In this document: positions 1-5,449 of the stretch, piece by piece | How positions within the stretch are numbered: the stretch's first letter is position 1 | Layout: the number at the start of each line of letters is the position of its first letter | Assembly: GCA_947057405.1 (NCBI GenBank) | Contig: CAMSEJ010000183.1 | Coordinates: forward strand, 1 to 5,449 | Source of the DNA: an uncultured Roseburia sp. | GTDB taxonomy: Bacteria; Bacillota; Clostridia; Lachnospirales; Lachnospiraceae | Direction: 5' to 3' | Length of the DNA stretch: 5,449 bases | Notes under the pieces: generated by a model | Databases searched by the model: none | The model's input: the letters and a program-made list of their open reading frames with translations, nothing else | Told to the model about the DNA's origin: nothing | Position numbers and translations under genes: made by a program

Positions 1-47
1 CTACACAAGGTACCACACTCTTTCCCTACACGACGCTCTTCCGATCT
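1..47 (+). other. Illumina adapter remnant (P5 tail, i5 index, read-1 primer)
   Basis: This stretch is library adapter, not genomic DNA. Positions 1-6 (CTACAC) equal the last six bases of the Illumina P5 flow-cell oligo. Positions 7-14 (AAGGTACC) sit exactly where an 8-base i5 index belongs. Positions 15-47 match the whole 33-base TruSeq read-1 sequencing primer site, ending in the diagnostic CTCTTCCGATCT. The insert therefore begins at position 48. The match is by recall of the standard adapter sequence. It shows that the left end of the contig was assembled from untrimmed reads, so no biological meaning should be attached to these bases or to the junction. Confidence 0.97.
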
Positions 48-236
48 CGTATGACGGACGGGATTGAGAAAAACGCTTTTTTCCATACATTCGGCTTTAC
101 GGTAGGTCAGATTTACGGGGAAGTGATACAGTATCTGCAGGAGGAAGAGTTAATCTGCGATACGCCGACCAGGCTGTTTCTGACGGATAAAGGGATTGAT
201 CTGAGCAATTTTGCGCTGGCGCAGTTTCTGATGTAG
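48..236 (+). CDS. hemW: Radical SAM heme chaperone HemW (HemN-like), C-terminal fragment
   Basis: Only the last 62 codons and the TAG stop are present; the 5' part is lost at the adapter junction. HemW is a cytoplasmic radical SAM protein related to coproporphyrinogen III dehydrogenase HemN, and it acts in heme trafficking. The fragment opens with R-M-T-D-G-I, which fits the family's LGLR-(L/M)-T-(D/E)-G-(V/I) segment. It continues with F-G ... IYGEVIQYLQEEELI and ends in LTDKGIDLSNFALAQFL, the typical HemW tail (LTEKGIDVSN...FL). The iron-sulfur/SAM cysteine motif lies in the missing N-terminal part. The ATG at 51 is an internal methionine, not a start, because the CGT codon at 48-50 is already in frame and conserved. 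HemN proper cannot be fully excluded, but the short winged-helix-like tail fits HemW better. Confidence 0.85.
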   Translation, partial: RMTDGIEKNAFFHTFGFTVGQIYGEVIQYLQEEELICDTPTRLFLTDKGIDLSNFALAQFLM

Positions 237-271
237 CGTTTTGGGTTCAAAAGAAAGGAAAAAAAGCTTTT

Positions 272-724
272 ATGGTTTTGATTCGGGAAATGGAAGAAAA
301 GGATAAGCAGGCAGTACTGGATATGATGCGCGTGTTTTACGATTCGCCGGCGGTGTTCCACACGTCTTCGGATGCGGTTTTAAAACGCGACGTAGAAGAC
401 TGCCTGGGAGAGCTGCCGTTTGTGGAAGGATTTGTGTTTGCGGACGGGGAGGAATTGGCCGGGTACGCTATCATTTCAAAAGGTTATACGACGGAATACG
501 GAGGGCTTTGTATCTGGATTGAAGATCTGTTTATCAAGCCCCGGTACCGCAGGAGAGGAATTGCGTCGGCATGGTTTGGGTACCTGGAAAAACGCTGTCC
601 GGACGCGGTCCGGTTTAAACTGGAAGTGGAAAAAGAAAATACGGGGGCAATCGAAACCTACCGCAGGTGCGGATATGGGGGTTCGCCCTATTTTGAAATG
701 ACAAAAGAAATGGGGGAGGGGTGA
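272..724 (+). CDS. GNAT family N-acetyltransferase
   Basis: This 150-residue protein has the size and layout of a single-domain GNAT acetyltransferase, which moves an acetyl group from acetyl-CoA to an amine; the substrate cannot be told. It opens with the usual first strand and helix (VLIREMEEKDKQAVLDMM). Motif A is at about residues 84-99: EDLFIKPRYRRRGIA, whose R-R-x-G-x-A loop binds the CoA pyrophosphate. Motif B is at about 118-143: E-V-E-K-E-N-T-G-A-I-E-T-Y-R-R-C-G-Y, with the N and Y typical of the family, followed by the final strand YFEMTK. The ATG at 272 has AAAGGA at 254-259, about 12 bases upstream, a slightly long spacing; no better start is visible. It lies 35 bases after hemW and 3 bases before the NADAR gene, so it probably shares their transcript. 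Confidence 0.9.
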   Translation: MVLIREMEEKDKQAVLDMMRVFYDSPAVFHTSSDAVLKRDVEDCLGELPFVEGFVFADGEELAGYAIISKGYTTEYGGLCIWIEDLFIKPRYRRRGIASAWFGYLEKRCPDAVRFKLEVEKENTGAIETYRRCGYGGSPYFEMTKEMGEG

Positions 725-727
725 TTT

Positions 728-1588
728 ATGCTGCAGGATAAAAAAATTATGCCGCCCCTCTGGCTGGCTTATCCTGAAATCGACAGGTATTCGATCGGCT
801 GGCGTATGGGCTATGGCGAGAGTTATAAGGATCGTTTTTTTGAATGGTTTGACGCGCTTTCGGATGAGGAGAAGAAAGAGTATGAAGCGCTTTTTCCGGA
901 GCCTTTGGTTTGGAAGGGCTGGTGGCGGGAGGAGGATACCTGCGAGCTGTTTACGCACGAAGACTACTGCATCCCCCTGTGGCGGCAGGAAGGAGAGCCG
1001 CGTTATTCGGCAGAGGGCCTCTGCCGGGAACGCGACGGAGGGAAAGAGCGCCGGATACGGCTCTTTTTTAAGAGCCTGCCTTTGGGATGGGAAGTGTGCG
1101 GGAACGGCTGCTTTAGCCAGTGGCAGTCGGGGGAATTTCTGGCACTGGATCGGAAGTACAGCTGTATGGAGCAGTTTATGATGGAGCAGAAGGCGGAATT
1201 ATTCGGGGATGAAGCCGTGCGGCAGCAGATTTTAGAGGATACCGATCCGAAGCGGCTCAAAGCGCTTGGCAGGAAGGTCAAAGGGTTTCGGCAGGACATT
1301 TGGGATCAGGTAAAGTATTCTGTTGTGCTGAACGGGAACTGGTATAAATTCAGCCAGAACCGCACGTTTCGGGAGTTTTTGCTCTCGACCGGGGACGATA
1401 TACTCGCGGAAGCCAGCCCGTATGACGCAGTCTGGGGAATCCGGCTTTCGGAGCATGCGCCCGACGCGCAGGATCCGGCGAAGTGGCGCGGGCAAAATCT
1501 TTTGGGCTTTGCGTTAATGGAAGTGCGGGACGAGCTGCGGCGGGTCAACGCACATGAAAATCTCTGTGACTGGAGGTGGGACGGGTGA
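728..1588 (+). CDS. NADAR family protein (YbiA/DUF1768-like) with N-terminal extension
   Basis: The C-terminal half, about residues 125-272, is a canonical NADAR domain: GCFSQW, then Y144...E148-Q-F-M-M-E-Q-K155-A-E-L-F, K178-A-L-G-R-K-V, W192, K207-F-S-Q-N, L-L-S-T-G-D, E228-A-S-P-Y-D-A-V-W236-G-I, and W253-R-G-Q-N-L-L-G-F-A-L-M-E-V-R. Members of this fold include N-glycosidases that cleave riboflavin-pathway intermediates (YbiA type) and enzymes that remove ADP-ribose from guanine bases, some serving as antitoxins to DarT-type toxins. Which activity applies here cannot be read from sequence. Residues 1-124 form an extra part rich in aromatic residues (SIGWRMGYGESY, LFPEPLVWKGWW) that I do not assign to a named domain. 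The ATG follows GGAGG (715-719) by 8 bases and lies 3 bases after the acetyltransferase stop. Its end overlaps the next gene by 4 bases (GTGA). No DarT-like toxin gene is next to it. Confidence 0.9.
   Translation: MLQDKKIMPPLWLAYPEIDRYSIGWRMGYGESYKDRFFEWFDALSDEEKKEYEALFPEPLVWKGWWREEDTCELFTHEDYCIPLWRQEGEPRYSAEGLCRERDGGKERRIRLFFKSLPLGWEVCGNGCFSQWQSGEFLALDRKYSCMEQFMMEQKAELFGDEAVRQQILEDTDPKRLKALGRKVKGFRQDIWDQVKYSVVLNGNWYKFSQNRTFREFLLSTGDDILAEASPYDAVWGIRLSEHAPDAQDPAKWRGQNLLGFALMEVRDELRRVNAHENLCDWRWDG
1572..1576 (+). promoter_or_regulatory. Shine-Dalgarno site that sets the DUF5713 start
   Basis: GGAGG lies within the last codons of the NADAR gene, 8 bases before the GTG at 1585. It rules out the longer reading from the GTG at 1576, because that codon overlaps the ribosome-binding site itself. 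The position suggests that ribosomes finishing the NADAR gene re-initiate here. Confidence 0.75.
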
Positions 1589-1911
1589 AAAAATTTGATA
1601 CGGAGTACAGGCTGCTTGACGATATGTATCAGGACGGGTATTTTCCGGATGACCTGGTTGACAAAGTAAGGGAATGCATACGGCAGGCAATTGCGTTTCT
1701 GGAAACCGGGGAACGGGATTTGGAGCACATACAGCAGAAGTTTGATGAAATGACGCTTGCGATCAACGATTTGCAGGAAGAATTTGAAGAACGGGACAGT
1801 GAACTGGAAACCGTGGCGCGGGACAGCATCGGGGAAACCGTGGGGTATATTCTGGAATGGTTTGATCTTGCGCTGGGCGCGGAGGAAGCGATCCGGGAGC
1901 GTGACTGGTAA
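1585..1911 (+). CDS. DUF5713 family protein
   Basis: This small acidic protein has 108 residues when started at GTG 1585. The start is chosen because GGAGG (1572-1576) is 8 bases upstream and because GTGA forms a stop-start overlap with the NADAR gene. I recognise the DUF5713 pattern: an N-terminal LLDDMYQDGYFPDDLVDKV segment, a helical middle with paired acidic residues, an IN-D-L-QEEFEE segment, then SELETVARDSIGE and a terminal R-x-R-D-W ending. No catalytic motif, membrane segment or signal peptide is visible; the protein looks helical and cytoplasmic. Its function is unknown to me. The tight coupling to NADAR suggests that the two products are needed in similar amounts, perhaps as partners, but this is inference. 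The gene ends 15 bases before the ATPase gene. Confidence 0.85.
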   Translation: MKKFDTEYRLLDDMYQDGYFPDDLVDKVRECIRQAIAFLETGERDLEHIQQKFDEMTLAINDLQEEFEERDSELETVARDSIGETVGYILEWFDLALGAEEAIRERDW

Positions 1912-1926
1912 AAGGGAAGTGGCGTA

Positions 1927-3624
1927 ATGGTAAGGACGGTAGGGATTGGGCATCAGGATTTTGAGCGGATCCGGACAAAAAATAATTTTTATGTGGATAA
2001 AACGCATTTTATCCGGGAATGGTGGGAATCGGATGACGAAGTGACACTGATCACGCGTCCCAGGAGATTTGGAAAGACCCTGAATCTGAGCATGCTTTGT
2101 AATTTCTTTTCTGTGAAATATGCCAAAAGAAGCGATTTGTTTGAGGGGCTTTCGATCTGGGAGGATGAAGCATACCGCCTTCTGCAGGGAACGTATCCGG
2201 TGATTTGCTTTAGCTTTGCAAACATAAAGGAGAATACTTTTATAGAAGCGAGAAAAAGCATGTGCCGTGTAATAGAAGAACAGTATAACAAAAACGATTT
2301 TTTGTTGAATAGCGGCTTACTCAATCAAAAAGAGAAAGAATTTTACCAGGAGGTTTCGGCAAACATGTCGGACAGCACAGCGGCTGCTGCGCTGCGTTCT
2401 CTGGCTGATTTTTTATCCAGATATTATGGAAAAAAGACGATTATGCTCTTGGACGAATACGATACGCCCATGCAGGAAGCTTATGTGAACGGGTATTGGG
2501 ACGAGATGACCGGCTTTATCCGGAGTATTTTTAATTCTGCATTTAAAACGAATCCCTATCTGGAACGGGCGATCATGACGGGTATTACAAGGGTCAGCAA
2601 GAAATCCGTTTTTTCGGATATGAATAATCTGGAAGCGGTTACGACGACTTCAGATAAATATGCGGATGCCTTTGGTTTTACGGAGGAGGAAGTTTTTGCG
2701 GCATTGGAAGAGTTTGATCTGTCCGATCGGATAAGAGAAGTAAAGAAGTGGTATGACGGGTTTATTTTTGGCAAATGCAGAGATATTTATAATCCCTGGT
2801 CCATCATTCATTACCTGGATAAAAAGAAAGTCGGGACATATTGGGTGAATACCAGCTCAAACAGCCTGGCAGATCGGCTTCTGAGAGAAGGCAGTCAGGA
2901 CATTAAGCAGACGTTTGAAGATTTGTTAGAGGGGAACTGCCTGGTTACGGAGCTGGATGAACAGATTGTCTATAATCAGTTGGATCAGGACAGACAGGCG
3001 ATATGGGCGCTGCTTTTAGCAAGCGGATATTTAAAAGTAAGCCGGTACGAAAACAGGACGGACGAATACGACGGCTGGAAGGAAGAGTATACGCTTGCGC
3101 TGACCAATTTGGAAGTGAAGGTTATGTTTCGGAATATGGTACGCAGATGGTTTGGGCAGGCGGGCTTAGCGTACAATGCCTTTATCAAAGCGCTGCTTCG
3201 GAACGATATCAAAGCTATGAATGCCTACATGAATCAGGTGGCAGCGGAAACCTTCAGCTGCTTTGACACCCAGACAAAGCCGTCGCAGCGCCGGCCGGAA
3301 CGCTTTTATCACGGTTTTGTCCTGGGGCTGATTGTGGAACTGAACGACAGGTATACGATTACATCCAACCGGGAAAGCGGTTTCGGCAGGTATGACGTAA
3401 TGCTGGAACCCAGAAACAAAAGTGACGATGCAATGATTTTTGAATTTAAGGTGCAGGATGTAAACGATGGGGAACGGGATCTTAAGGATACGGTAAAAGC
3501 GGCATTAAATCAGATTGAGCAGAAGAATTATGAGGCAGTTTTGATTGCAAAAGGAATGAAAAAGGAACAGATACGCAAATACGGGTTTGCTTTTTGCGGA
3601 AATAAGGTGCTGATTGGCATATAA
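1927..3624 (+). CDS. AAA-ATPase-like protein with C-terminal PD-(D/E)XK nuclease-like domain
   Basis: The 565-residue protein has the two-part layout of the AAA-ATPase-like (PF09820) plus PDDEXK_9 (PF08011) family. The N-terminus carries IGHQDFERIR...NNFYVDKTHFI, a Walker A-like loop at residues 44-51 (R-P-R-R-F-G-K50-T51) and a Walker B-like strand ending L-D176-E177-Y-D179-T-P. The C-terminal domain has Y-H462-G-F-V-L-G-L-I-V-E471, then S-N-R-E-S-G-F-G-R-Y-D490 and F-E506-F-K508, which together match the nuclease metal-site signature, and it ends with KYGFAF-C-G-N-K. All key residues are present, so the gene looks intact. Family members are very common, often in many copies per genome, in gut Clostridia and Bacteroidetes; their role is not settled. 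ATG 1927 follows AAGGGA (1912-1917) by 9 bases. Parts of the gene are much richer in AT than the upstream genes, which may indicate separate acquisition. Confidence 0.92.
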   Translation: MVRTVGIGHQDFERIRTKNNFYVDKTHFIREWWESDDEVTLITRPRRFGKTLNLSMLCNFFSVKYAKRSDLFEGLSIWEDEAYRLLQGTYPVICFSFANIKENTFIEARKSMCRVIEEQYNKNDFLLNSGLLNQKEKEFYQEVSANMSDSTAAAALRSLADFLSRYYGKKTIMLLDEYDTPMQEAYVNGYWDEMTGFIRSIFNSAFKTNPYLERAIMTGITRVSKKSVFSDMNNLEAVTTTSDKYADAFGFTEEEVFAALEEFDLSDRIREVKKWYDGFIFGKCRDIYNPWSIIHYLDKKKVGTYWVNTSSNSLADRLLREGSQDIKQTFEDLLEGNCLVTELDEQIVYNQLDQDRQAIWALLLASGYLKVSRYENRTDEYDGWKEEYTLALTNLEVKVMFRNMVRRWFGQAGLAYNAFIKALLRNDIKAMNAYMNQVAAETFSCFDTQTKPSQRRPERFYHGFVLGLIVELNDRYTITSNRESGFGRYDVMLEPRNKSDDAMIFEFKVQDVNDGERDLKDTVKAALNQIEQKNYEAVLIAKGMKKEQIRKYGFAFCGNKVLIGI

Positions 3625-3664
3625 CAGCGGCTGCTGCAGGTTTTGCATACCCGGCCAATGGTTT

Positions 3665-3691
3665 TTGAGAGCCGCGTTTTCCTTATAAAAT
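3665..3691 (+). promoter_or_regulatory. Weak sigma-A-type promoter candidate before the Dabb gene
   Basis: The 97-base gap after the ATPase gene holds TTGAGA (3665-3670), one mismatch from the -35 consensus, and TAAAAT (3686-3691), one mismatch from the -10 consensus. The spacer is 15 bases, shorter than the usual 17, so this is only a candidate. It would drive the Dabb gene and the two-component system as a unit. A good Shine-Dalgarno site, AGGAGGG (3708-3714), follows 7 bases before the ATG at 3722. Confidence 0.25.
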
Positions 3692-3721
3692 TACAAAACG
3701 AAATGGCAGGAGGGATTTTTA

Positions 3722-4024
3722 ATGGTAAAGCATATTATATTATGGCAGTTAAAAGACGAATATTCCACGGAGGAAAAAGCAAAGATCAAACAGGAAATAA
3801 AAACCGGCCTGGAAGGGTTAAAAGGCAAGATTCCGGGGCTTAAGGAGATCCGTGTCCAGACGGAATGCCTGCCGTCTTCTACTGCGGAACTGATGCTGGA
3901 TTCGTGCTTTGAAGATGAAGCGTCCCTAAAAGGGTATTCGGTCCATCCGGAGCATGTTCGGGTGGCGGACAGTAAAGTGCGGCCGTTTACAAAGACAAGG
4001 TCGTGTTTGGATTTTGAAGTATAA
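3722..4024 (+). CDS. Dabb family (stress-responsive alpha/beta barrel) protein
   Basis: This 100-residue protein matches the Dabb domain (PF07876) over its full length. It opens with MVKHIILWQLKDEYS, where H4 and the hydrophobic strand are typical. A long charged helix follows, then L-K-G-K-I-P-G-L-K-E-I, a strand (AELMLDSCFEDEASLKGY), and the hallmark H75-P-E-H78-V pair, with a DFEV ending. Dabb proteins are small cytoplasmic dimeric ferredoxin-like barrels. Some are stress-induced and a few act on polyketides, but most bacterial members have no known substrate. The start is secure: AGGAGGG is 7 bases upstream. The stop is a single base before the response-regulator ATG, so the gene is very likely the first of an operon with the two-component system. 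Confidence 0.9.
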   Translation: MVKHIILWQLKDEYSTEEKAKIKQEIKTGLEGLKGKIPGLKEIRVQTECLPSSTAELMLDSCFEDEASLKGYSVHPEHVRVADSKVRPFTKTRSCLDFEV

Positions 4025-4025
4025 C

Positions 4026-4706
4026 ATGAGTTATAAAATTTTGGTTGCGGAGGACGACAGAGGATTAAACCAGGGCATCCGCCTGGCGCTGCAAAAAGAA
4101 GGCATCGAGTTTCTTTGCGCATATACTTTAAAAGACGCTAAGGCAGCCTGGCAGGATAAGCAGCCGGATATGCTGCTGCTGGATGTGAATTTCCCGGACG
4201 GCAGCGGGTTTGATTTCCTGCGTGATTTGCGTAAAGCCTCGGATATCCCGGTTTTAATGATTACGGCAAACGATCTGGAGTCGGATGAAGTAACCGGCCT
4301 GACTCTTGGCGCAGACGACTACATTACAAAACCGTTTAGCTTGATGGCGCTGCGCGCCCGCGTGGAAAATATCCGGAGACGTTCCCAAAAGCCTGCGCAG
4401 CAGATTTACGAGGAAGGCGGCTTTTGCTTTGATTTTGAAAAGCTGGAATTTTACGCGGGCGCGCAGCAAATCCAGCTGAGCGTCCCCGAACAAAAGCTGT
4501 TAAAGCTGTTTGTCACACATCCCGGCCAGACCTTAACGCGCGATCAGTTAGTGGACAAAATCTGGACGGACGGCATGGAATATGTCGATGAAAACGCCCT
4601 GTCGGTTACGATCAGCCGCCTGCGTAAAAAGCTGTCCGTCTGTGGCAGGGAACATCCTGTGCATACGGTATACGGGATTGGGTACGTCTGGAAGCAGCCG
4701 GATTAG
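4026..4706 (+). CDS. OmpR/PhoB-type response regulator transcription factor
   Basis: This 226-residue DNA-binding response regulator has a receiver domain at residues 1-120: acidic pair D10-D11, phospho-acceptor D53 in LLLDVNFPDGSGF, T80 in MITAND, and K102 in DDYITKPF. A winged-helix output domain fills about residues 130-226, with LSVPEQKLLKLFVTHPGQTLTR, the recognition-helix region NALSVTISRLRKKL and the wing HTVYGIGYVWK. It should be phosphorylated by the downstream kinase and bind repeated DNA sites near its target promoters. The ATG at 4026 is chosen over the in-frame start at 3954, because the receiver domain begins exactly here (MSYKILVAEDD) and the longer form would add 24 unrelated residues inside the Dabb gene. 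There is no strong ribosome-binding site, so translation probably couples to the Dabb stop one base upstream. Confidence 0.95.
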   Translation: MSYKILVAEDDRGLNQGIRLALQKEGIEFLCAYTLKDAKAAWQDKQPDMLLLDVNFPDGSGFDFLRDLRKASDIPVLMITANDLESDEVTGLTLGADDYITKPFSLMALRARVENIRRRSQKPAQQIYEEGGFCFDFEKLEFYAGAQQIQLSVPEQKLLKLFVTHPGQTLTRDQLVDKIWTDGMEYVDENALSVTISRLRKKLSVCGREHPVHTVYGIGYVWKQPD

Positions 4707-4733
4707 CGTATTTTTCAAAAGAATGGAGACAGG

Positions 4734-4751
4734 CGGCATTGGCATATGCCG
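4734..4751 (+). repeat. Small inverted repeat in the regulator-kinase gap
   Basis: CGGCAT (4734-4739) pairs with ATGCCG (4746-4751) across a 6-base spacer, TGGCAT, which itself resembles the left arm. Within it GGCATATGCC (4741-4750) is a perfect 10-base palindrome. The element sits just upstream of the kinase ribosome-binding site and could be a short RNA hairpin or a protein-binding site. It could also be chance; no U-tract follows, so it is not a terminator. Confidence 0.35.
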
Positions 4752-4753
4752 AC

Positions 4754-4760
4754 AGAGGAA
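4754..4760 (+). promoter_or_regulatory. Shine-Dalgarno site that sets the kinase start
   Basis: AGAGGAA ends 7 bases before the ATG at 4768. The alternative in-frame ATG at 4723 has only AAAAG upstream, so the 4768 start is preferred. Confidence 0.6.
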
Positions 4761-4767
4761 ATCAGGT

Positions 4768-5449
4768 ATGTTTGGAGCAAATAAAATCGTATCCAGGTTG
4801 GATGAAATGCTGACCGATGCCATAAACGGGCGGTTTACGGAATCAAATTATGACGAAACGGAGCTGTCGCGGCTTGAAAGCAAGTTCTGCCAGTATCTGA
4901 CCGGAAAAGAGACGGCAGCGGAAAAAATAAAAGCGGAACGAGCGGCCATAAAAGAACTGGTCACGGATATTTCCCATCAGACCAAAACGCCGATTGCCAA
5001 CATCAGCCTGTATACACAGCTTCTTGCAGAAATCAGCCCGGCAGAACTGATGCCTTATGTAGAGCAGATTCGGCTGCAATCCGAAAAGCTGGATTTTCTG
5101 ATTCAGTCGCTGACGAAAATGTCCAGGCTCGAACGTGATATGATCAAACTGCACATTGTGCCGCAGCCGGTTTCACTGTTGATAGAATCTGCCGTTCGGG
5201 AAGTAAAGGGGCAGGCGGATGCAAAACGCATCTCTATTCATACGGAAATCGAAGAGGACATTTTAGCATCCTATGATATTCGCTGGACCAGGGAAGCCCT
5301 CGGGAACCTGTTGGACAATGCGGTCAAATATTCTCCGGAGGACAGTACGGTAACCGTTTGTACGCATACGCTGGAAATGTTTCTCTGCATCAGTGTGGAA
5401 GACGAAGGAGCAGGGATCCCGGAAGAGGAAAGGGCGCAGGTTTTTGAAC
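4768..5449 (+). CDS. Sensor histidine kinase, no visible membrane segment, 3' truncated
   Basis: The reading frame is open from ATG 4768 to the window end, giving 227 codons. It contains a HisKA dimerization domain with the H-box T-D-I-S-H70-Q-T-K-T-P at about residues 66-75, then the start of the HATPase_c domain: the N-box E-A-L-G-N180-L-L-D-N184-A-V-K-Y-S and the G1 box D212-E-G-A-G-I-P. The later ATP-lid motifs are cut off by the window end. H70 would autophosphorylate and pass phosphate to D53 of the preceding regulator. The N-terminal 65 residues are polar and charged, with a short helical LDEML...YDETELSRLESKF stretch, and no transmembrane helix or extracellular loop. This architecture occurs in Clostridia as soluble or partner-dependent kinases. 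The 61-base gap to the regulator is longer than elsewhere in the operon. An upstream in-frame start at 4723 would add 15 residues without a membrane segment. Confidence 0.93.
   Translation, partial: MFGANKIVSRLDEMLTDAINGRFTESNYDETELSRLESKFCQYLTGKETAAEKIKAERAAIKELVTDISHQTKTPIANISLYTQLLAEISPAELMPYVEQIRLQSEKLDFLIQSLTKMSRLERDMIKLHIVPQPVSLLIESAVREVKGQADAKRISIHTEIEEDILASYDIRWTREALGNLLDNAVKYSPEDSTVTVCTHTLEMFLCISVEDEGAGIPEEERAQVFE

Noticed and set aside
51..236. Independent small gene starting at ATG 51
   Set aside because: The sequence is the C-terminus of HemW, continuous with the CGT codon at 48; the apparent start arises only because the contig is cut by adapter sequence.
262..271. Perfect 10-base palindrome AAAAGCTTTT directly before the acetyltransferase ATG, next to a 5-bp TTTTG/CAAAA stem at 239-252
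   Set aside because: Both are short and made mostly of A and T, so they are expected by chance; neither has the GC stem plus U-tract of a terminator, and no operator can be named.
476..958. Minus-strand open frame of 160 codons over the acetyltransferase and NADAR genes
   Set aside because: It is the shadow of two confidently identified coding regions and has a low-complexity F/R/P-rich translation.
728..1588. DarT-NADAR toxin-antitoxin operon
   Set aside because: Neither neighbour resembles a DarT ADP-ribosyltransferase: upstream is a GNAT acetyltransferase and downstream is DUF5713.
1306..2007. Long minus-strand open frame (233 codons) across NADAR, DUF5713 and the ATPase start
   Set aside because: It lies opposite three well-supported genes, shows no recognisable domain, and its composition is that of an antisense shadow.
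3625..3648. Possible terminator after the ATPase gene (CAGC-GGCT-GCTG followed by TTTT)
   Set aside because: The stem is only 4 bp and the T-run is four bases and offset from the stem, too weak to call.
3643..3843. 66-codon plus-strand frame overlapping the Dabb gene
   Set aside because: It overlaps most of its length with the well-supported Dabb frame, has no ribosome-binding site and no family resemblance.
3954..4025. 24-residue N-terminal extension of the response regulator from ATG 3954
   Set aside because: It overlaps the conserved end of the Dabb gene, and the receiver domain begins precisely at 4026.

Overview
The window looks like one end of a metagenome or draft-genome contig from a Gram-positive anaerobe of the Clostridia, most likely Lachnospiraceae. 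This assignment rests on gene content (a heme-chaperone HemW tail, a NADAR protein, DUF5713, the AAA-ATPase-like/PD-(D/E)XK family that is abundant in Lachnospiraceae, and a membrane-free sensor kinase type I associate with that group), on strong purine-rich Shine-Dalgarno sites, and on tight same-strand gene packing. It is an inference, not a database result. All genes are on the + strand.

Layout. Bases 1-47 are not biological: they match the 3' tail of the Illumina P5 adapter, an 8-base index and the TruSeq read-1 primer site. Genomic sequence starts at 48, inside the last 62 codons of hemW. Then come a GNAT N-acetyltransferase (272-724), a NADAR-family protein (728-1588), a DUF5713 protein (1585-1911) and a 565-residue AAA-ATPase-like protein with a C-terminal PD-(D/E)XK nuclease-like domain (1927-3624). 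Gaps here are 35, 3, -4 and 15 bases, so the first five genes could share a transcript. After a 97-base gap with a weak promoter candidate comes a second cluster: a Dabb (stress-responsive alpha/beta barrel) protein (3722-4024), an OmpR/PhoB-type response regulator (4026-4706) and a sensor histidine kinase (4768 to the window end), which is cut off in its ATP-binding domain.

How the genes may work together. The NADAR and DUF5713 genes overlap by four bases and are probably translationally coupled. Known NADAR proteins remove ADP-ribose from guanine in nucleic acid or cleave riboflavin-pathway intermediates, so the pair may form a small repair, immunity or metabolic-housekeeping unit. The adjoining ATPase/nuclease-like gene is locally much richer in AT and may have been acquired separately. 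The second cluster is a two-component system whose operon begins with a Dabb protein. The kinase has no visible membrane segment, so it may sense a cytoplasmic signal or depend on a membrane partner encoded beyond the window. No CRISPR array, RNA gene, insertion sequence or convincing terminator was seen. Nothing here is clearly a new system; the NADAR-DUF5713 pair is the best lead.
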